DNA from: Pseudomonas massiliensis
GTDB taxonomy: Bacteria; Pseudomonadota; Gammaproteobacteria; Pseudomonadales; Pseudomonadaceae
Length of the DNA: 64,000 nt
NCBI RefSeq assembly: GCF_000826105.1
Contig: NZ_CCYK01000006.1
Location: forward strand, 186,001-250,000
Direction of reading: 5' to 3'
The notes under the pieces are model-generated. The model saw nothing but the letters and a program-made list of their open reading frames with translations. It was not told where the DNA came from and ran no database searches. This document shows, piece by piece, positions 59,994 through 64,000 of the stretch (positions within the stretch are counted from its first letter, which is position 1; each line of letters starts with the position of its first letter). The position numbers and the translations under genes are program-made.

Positions 59994-61013
59994 TCAGAGC
60001 TTAACCTGCTCCGCTGGCATCGTCAGCCCCTCGCCCAGGCTCGCCTGGGGCAGGACACGACCGGGCGCGCTCAGCCAGCGCTGGACCAGCGGCCACACTT
60101 CGCTCTGGGCCGCCTTGCTGACCAGCATGTCCACATGGCCGAAATCCTGGCTGAACCCCTGGGCCTGCCCCAATACCAGGAACTGGCCGTGCTCGCTGCC
60201 GAAGCGCTCGAACAACTGTTCGCAAGCCCAGGGCGGATCCTGATGATCACCGCCGCCGGCCACCACCAGCAGTGGCAGGCGCGCCTGGGCCAGCCCAGTA
60301 CGCCAGTCGCCTCGGGCCCGCCCTAGCCGTCGACGCAAGCCATGCCAACGGAGCATTTCCAATGCCACTCCCGCCGGTTCATCCTCAGGACCACGCTTGA
60401 GCCGTGGGCCTGGAATATGTCCGAGCCGACGCAGCACCCCCCGCGCTGCCCAGTTCATGGGCGCAACCCGCAACGGCCAGGGCGCCCGGCTGACCTGGCT
60501 GCCGAACAGGGCCAGCCCAGCCAGGCTATCGGCGGTCAGCGCACCGCTGCCCAGTGCGACGGCCAGGCTGATGCCGCCCAGGGAGTGTCCGAGCCAGTAC
60601 GGCCGCTGCCCGCTGAGCTCGGCGACAAAAGCGTTGATCACTGGAAGGTCGTAACGGGCGTAGGCGGCCACGTCGTTATGGCGGTACTGCTGGTTGCGCG
60701 GCGAGAGCCCGTGGCCGCGCATTTCGGGAATCCACACATCGAAACCCGCGCGTGCCAGGGTAGCGCCCAGGCCTACGCCCTTGGGCGAATACCAGAAGCG
60801 TCGATTGGAGAAGCTGCCATGCAGGAGTACCACAGGCGCGCCACGCCGGGCCTGATCCTGGGTCCGATCGGCCAGGCCGAGCCGGGTGACGGCCAGCTCC
60901 ACGGTGGGGTCGGGGCTATTGCCGGCCTTGATACGGTAGACGTCTTCGCTGAGGTCGCCGCAGCGCTCCGCGCGAAGCAATGCGACAGGAAATAAACGGC
61001 TGCTGCTTTGCAT
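59994..61013 (-). CDS. Alpha/beta hydrolase
   Basis: 339 residues with the classic fold: VVLLHGSFSN, the nucleophile elbow GHSLGG (Ser144), and the C-terminal acid/His region LVVAGGGDHQDPPW and GHVDMLVS. Proteins at this position are annotated as esterases or lipases in other pseudomonads, but substrate is undetermined. No signal peptide is evident. The ATG at 61013 is chosen over an in-frame start 13 codons upstream because the latter would run into the ppsA terminator. It is downstream of ppsA. Confidence 0.88.
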   Translation of the reverse strand: MQSSSRLFPVALLRAERCGDLSEDVYRIKAGNSPDPTVELAVTRLGLADRTQDQARRGAPVVLLHGSFSNRRFWYSPKGVGLGATLARAGFDVWIPEMRGHGLSPRNQQYRHNDVAAYARYDLPVINAFVAELSGQRPYWLGHSLGGISLAVALGSGALTADSLAGLALFGSQVSRAPWPLRVAPMNWAARGVLRRLGHIPGPRLKRGPEDEPAGVALEMLRWHGLRRRLGRARGDWRTGLAQARLPLLVVAGGGDHQDPPWACEQLFERFGSEHGQFLVLGQAQGFSQDFGHVDMLVSKAAQSEVWPLVQRWLSAPGRVLPQASLGEGLTMPAEQVKL

Positions 61014-61040
61014 GATTCCAGGCTTTGAATGAAAGGGGCA

Positions 61041-61078
61041 CCCCCCGGCCACGGGCCCGGGGGGCGGGGATTATCCCC
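61041..61078 (-). terminator. GC-rich hairpins after ppsA
   Basis: Two inverted repeats lie just beyond the ppsA stop: CCCCCCGG (61041-61048)/CCGGGGGG (61057-61064) and GGGGA/TCCCC (61066-61078). There is only a short C/T-rich tail on the minus strand, so this is a probable but not classical terminator. Confidence 0.5.
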
Positions 61079-63448
61079 TCAAGCCTCGGTCTCGGCCAGG
61101 AAGAACCAGGTTTCCAGCACGGAATCCGGGTTCAGGGAGACACTCTCGATACCCTGCTCCATCAGCCACTTGGCCAGGTCCGGGTGGTCCGAGGGGCCCT
61201 GGCCGCAAATGCCGATGTACTTGCCGGCCTTGTTGCAGGCGGCGATGGCATTGGCCAGGAGCTTCTTGACAGCGGGGTTACGCTCGTCGAACAGGTGCGC
61301 GATGATGCCCGAGTCCCGGTCCAGCCCGAGGGTAAGCTGGGTCAGGTCGTTGGAACCGATGGAGAAGCCATCGAAGTACTCCAGGAACTCATCGGCCAGG
61401 AGCGCGTTGGACGGCAGCTCGCACATCATGATCACGCGCAGGCCGTTCTCGCCGCGCTTGAGGCCATTGCTGGCGAGCAGGTCCACCACCTGGCTGGCTT
61501 CGCCCAGGGTGCGCACGAAGGGCACCATGATCTCGACGTTGTCCAGACCCATGTCCTCGCGCACCCGCTTGAGGGCACGGCACTCGAGCTCGAAACAGTC
61601 TCGGAAGGATTCGCTGATATAGCGCGAGGCGCCGCGGAAGCCCAGCATCGGGTTCTCTTCCTCCGGCTCGTACAGCTTGCCGCCGATGAGGTTGGCATAT
61701 TCGTTGGACTTGAAGTCCGACAGGCGCACGATGACTTTCTTGGGGTAGAAGGCCGCTGCCAGGGTACTGATGCCCTCGACCAGTTTCTCCACGTAGAAGC
61801 CGACCGGATCATCATAGCCGGCGATGCGCTTGTCCACGCTTTCCTTGAGCTCGGCCGGCAGATCGGCATAGTTGAGCAGGGCCTTGGGGTGTACGCCGAT
61901 CATGCGGTTGATGATGAATTCCAGGCGGGCCAGGCCCACGCCGGCATTGGGCAGCTGGGCAAAGTCGAAGGCGCGGTCCGGGTTGCCCACGTTCATCATG
62001 ATCTTGAAGGGAAGCTCGGGCATGGCGTCCACGGAGTTCTGCTTCACATCGAAGCCCAGCTCGCCTTCGAAGATGTAACCCGTGTCCCCTTCGGCGCAGG
62101 ACACGGTCACGCCCTGGCCGTCCTTGAGCAGCTGGGTCGCGTTGCCGCAGCCGACGACCGCCGGGATGCCGAGCTCACGGGCGATGATCGCCGCATGGCA
62201 GGTACGCCCGCCACGGTTGGTGACGATAGCGCTGGCGCGCTTCATCACCGGCTCCCAGTCCGGATCGGTCATGTCCGACACCAATACGTCGCCAGGCTGT
62301 ACGCGGTCCATCTCGCTGACGTCGCGGATGATGCGCACCTTGCCCGCGCCGATGCGCTGGCCGATGGCCCGGCCTTCGACCAGTACCGTGCCCTTTTCCT
62401 TGAGCAGGTAGCGCTCCATCACGTTGGCGCTGGCGCGGCTTTTCACCGTTTCCGGACGCGCCTGCACGATGTACAGCTTGCCATCGTCACCGTCCTTGGC
62501 CCATTCGATGTCCATGGGGCGGCCATAGTGGTTCTCGATGATCATCGCCTGCTTGGCCAGCTCGCTGACCTCGGCATCGGTAAGGCAGAAGCGGGCCCGC
62601 TCGGCCTTGTCCACCTCGACTGTCTTCACCGAGCGACCCGCCTTGGCTTCGTCGCCATAGACCATCTTGATGGCCTTGCTCCCCAAGTTACGGCGCAGGA
62701 TGGCCGGGCGCCCCGCTTCGAGAGTGCCCTTGTGGACGTAGAATTCGTCCGGGTTGACCGCGCCCTGGACAACGGTTTCGCCCAGGCCGTAGGCACCAGT
62801 GATGAACACTACGTCGCGGAAGCCCGATTCGGTATCCAGGGTGAACATTACGCCGGCGGTGCCCGTTTCCGAGCGCACCATGCGCTGCACGCCCGCCGAC
62901 AGCGCCACCAGCTTGTGGTCGAAACCCTGGTGAACGCGATAGGCGATGGCGCGGTCATTGAACAGGGAGGCGAACACTTCCTTGGCGGCGCGGATCACGT
63001 TGTCCACGCCACGGATGTTCAGGAAGGTCTCCTGCTGACCGGCAAAGGACGCATCGGGCAGGTCTTCGGCAGTGGCCGAGGAACGCACGGCCACGGCGAT
63101 GTCCGGGTTGCCCTCGGAGAGTCGGGCGAAATGTTCGCGGATCTGGGCATTCAGGGCTTCGGGGAATTCGGCCTCCATCACCCACTGGCGGATCTGGGCG
63201 CCGGTACGGGCCAGCGCGTTCACGTCATCGACGTCCAGGGCATCCAGCGCGGCGTGGATCTGCGCGTTGAGGCCGCTCTGCTCGAGGAAGTCCCGATAGG
63301 CCTGGGCCGTAGTGGCGAAGCCGCCCGGAACCGAAACACCGGCACCGGCGAGGTTGCTGATCATCTCGCCCAGGGATGCGTTTTTGCCCCCCACGTGCTC
63401 TACATCGTGGACGCCGAGCTTATCGAGGGAAACTACGTACTCTACCAA
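61079..63448 (-). CDS. ppsA: Phosphoenolpyruvate synthase
   Basis: Converts pyruvate, ATP and water to PEP, AMP and phosphate for gluconeogenesis. The 789-residue protein has the N-terminal ATP-grasp part ([23 protein letters not shown]), the phosphohistidine domain with His418 in [10 protein letters not shown] and Thr416 as the regulatory residue, and the PEP-binding barrel ending in [12 protein letters not shown]. It is divergent from ppsR, whose product reversibly inactivates PpsA through that threonine. Confidence 0.97.
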   Translation of the reverse strand: MVEYVVSLDKLGVHDVEHVGGKNASLGEMISNLAGAGVSVPGGFATTAQAYRDFLEQSGLNAQIHAALDALDVDDVNALARTGAQIRQWVMEAEFPEALNAQIREHFARLSEGNPDIAVAVRSSATAEDLPDASFAGQQETFLNIRGVDNVIRAAKEVFASLFNDRAIAYRVHQGFDHKLVALSAGVQRMVRSETGTAGVMFTLDTESGFRDVVFITGAYGLGETVVQGAVNPDEFYVHKGTLEAGRPAILRRNLGSKAIKMVYGDEAKAGRSVKTVEVDKAERARFCLTDAEVSELAKQAMIIENHYGRPMDIEWAKDGDDGKLYIVQARPETVKSRASANVMERYLLKEKGTVLVEGRAIGQRIGAGKVRIIRDVSEMDRVQPGDVLVSDMTDPDWEPVMKRASAIVTNRGGRTCHAAIIARELGIPAVVGCGNATQLLKDGQGVTVSCAEGDTGYIFEGELGFDVKQNSVDAMPELPFKIMMNVGNPDRAFDFAQLPNAGVGLARLEFIINRMIGVHPKALLNYADLPAELKESVDKRIAGYDDPVGFYVEKLVEGISTLAAAFYPKKVIVRLSDFKSNEYANLIGGKLYEPEEENPMLGFRGASRYISESFRDCFELECRALKRVREDMGLDNVEIMVPFVRTLGEASQVVDLLASNGLKRGENGLRVIMMCELPSNALLADEFLEYFDGFSIGSNDLTQLTLGLDRDSGIIAHLFDERNPAVKKLLANAIAACNKAGKYIGICGQGPSDHPDLAKWLMEQGIESVSLNPDSVLETWFFLAETEA

Positions 63449-63619
63449 GGTGATCTCTCCACAAAAGGGTTGGAACGCTCAGGGCGGGGCGCGGCGGCGA
63501 CCCCGGGGGCACGGGTGGCTCAGGCCTTCGAAATGCAGGAGAATGCGAGACTCGGCGGCCAGCGAAGCGGGCCTATCATATCTCAGGATCCTTCCTTAAG
63601 CCTAAGGCCCGGGGCGCAC

Positions 63620-64000
63620 ATGAAACGATCGGCTTTCTTCATTTCCGACGGCACCGGCATCACGGCCGAAACCCTCGGCCAGAGTCTGCTCGCGCAATTC
63701 GAAACCATAACGTTCAACAAGTTCACGCGCCCCTATATCGACAGCATGGAAAAAGCGCGTGCCATGGTGCAGCAGATCAACGCCGCGGCCGAGCGCGACG
63801 GGGTACGCCCGATCATCTTCGACACCATCGTCAACCAGGACATCCGGGATATCCTGGCCACGTCCAATGGCTTCATGATCGACATCTTTTCCACGTTCCT
63901 GGCCCCACTGGAGCTGGAGCTGGGCTCACATTCGTCCTATTCGGTCGGCAAATCCCATTCCATCGCGCGCAACTCCAACTACATGGACCGGATCGAAGCG
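63620..64000 (+). CDS. ppsR: PEP synthase regulatory protein PpsR (partial, cut by window end)
   Basis: 127 codons are present, starting [28 protein letters not shown], the diagnostic beginning of the DUF299/PSRP family. The protein is a bifunctional ADP-dependent kinase and Pi-dependent phosphorylase that acts on the His-domain threonine of PpsA. The 3' part, including the P-loop expected further on, is beyond the window. It is divergent from ppsA with 171 bases between start codons. Confidence 0.95.
   Translation, partial: MKRSAFFISDGTGITAETLGQSLLAQFETITFNKFTRPYIDSMEKARAMVQQINAAAERDGVRPIIFDTIVNQDIRDILATSNGFMIDIFSTFLAPLELELGSHSSYSVGKSHSIARNSNYMDRIEA

Overview
The window is a chromosomal segment of a fluorescent-type Pseudomonas. 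I base this on the proteins themselves (OprF with its 4-Cys linker, SigX, CmpX/CrfX/CmaX, PsrA, FadBA, RmF, NasST) and on gene order: mfd...mtnP-nagZ-psrA-lexA-sulA...topA-fadAB, then moeA-moaB-mobA, dgt, dacB, rlmKL, rmf, pyrD, and then nasST...oprF-sigX...ppsA-ppsR. The join of the pyrD block to the nas/oprF block is the arrangement I associate with the P. putida/P. fluorescens side of the genus rather than P. aeruginosa. The DNA is high GC throughout, except for one conspicuous low-GC patch at about 6.0-8.3 kb. I see no insertion sequence, CRISPR array, rRNA or prophage.

Region by region: 0-6 kb holds mfd and an apparently N-terminally short SNF2 helicase. 6.4-8.2 kb is an orphan type VI secretion cassette: hcp, a putative glycine-rich pore-forming effector and an overlapping membrane immunity protein. 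8.4-13 kb carries mtnP-nagZ-psrA on the minus strand, divergent from the SOS pair lexA-sulA; two tandem PsrA boxes and two LexA boxes lie between them. 13-20 kb holds topA, a DUF1653 gene and the fadBA beta-oxidation operon. 20-30 kb holds a universal stress protein, Uup, Slt, a MOSC protein, CheV, a NarX/NarL-type two-component pair and YegS. 30-33 kb has molybdopterin genes, a small lipoprotein and tRNA-Pro(CGG).

33-43 kb is the most accessory-looking core-flanking part. It has an AlgE-like beta-helix protein that has lost its catalytic residues, an orphan four-PAS hybrid histidine kinase, an RluA-family pseudouridine synthase, a small unknown gene with a perfect LexA box, a glutaredoxin-like gene, amtB with a sigma-54-type promoter, a YqjDEK-like membrane trio and dgt. 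43-50 kb has an orphan RocA-like regulator, yggL, dacB, rlmKL, rmf and pyrD.

50-55 kb is the nitrate-assimilation control block: nasS, nasT, an antiterminator leader, the nitrate transporter and a PP2C-kinase fusion. No nitrate or nitrite reductase or cobA gene lies between that block and oprF. 55-64 kb runs oprF, sigX, cmpX, crfX, cmaX, rraA, a Rieske protein, an alpha/beta hydrolase and ppsA, with ppsR divergent and cut by the window end.

How they work together: lexA, sulA and the 38.2-kb gene form a visible SOS set; psrA and fadBA concern fatty-acid response; nasS-nasT-leader-nasA is a sensor/antitermination/transport circuit; sigX-oprF-cmpX-crfX-cmaX is an envelope-stress block; ppsR and ppsA are a regulator-enzyme pair. 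The strongest candidates for undescribed biology are the Hcp-linked toxin/immunity pair, the catalytically degenerate AlgE-like protein beside the tRNA, and the SOS-box gene of unknown function.
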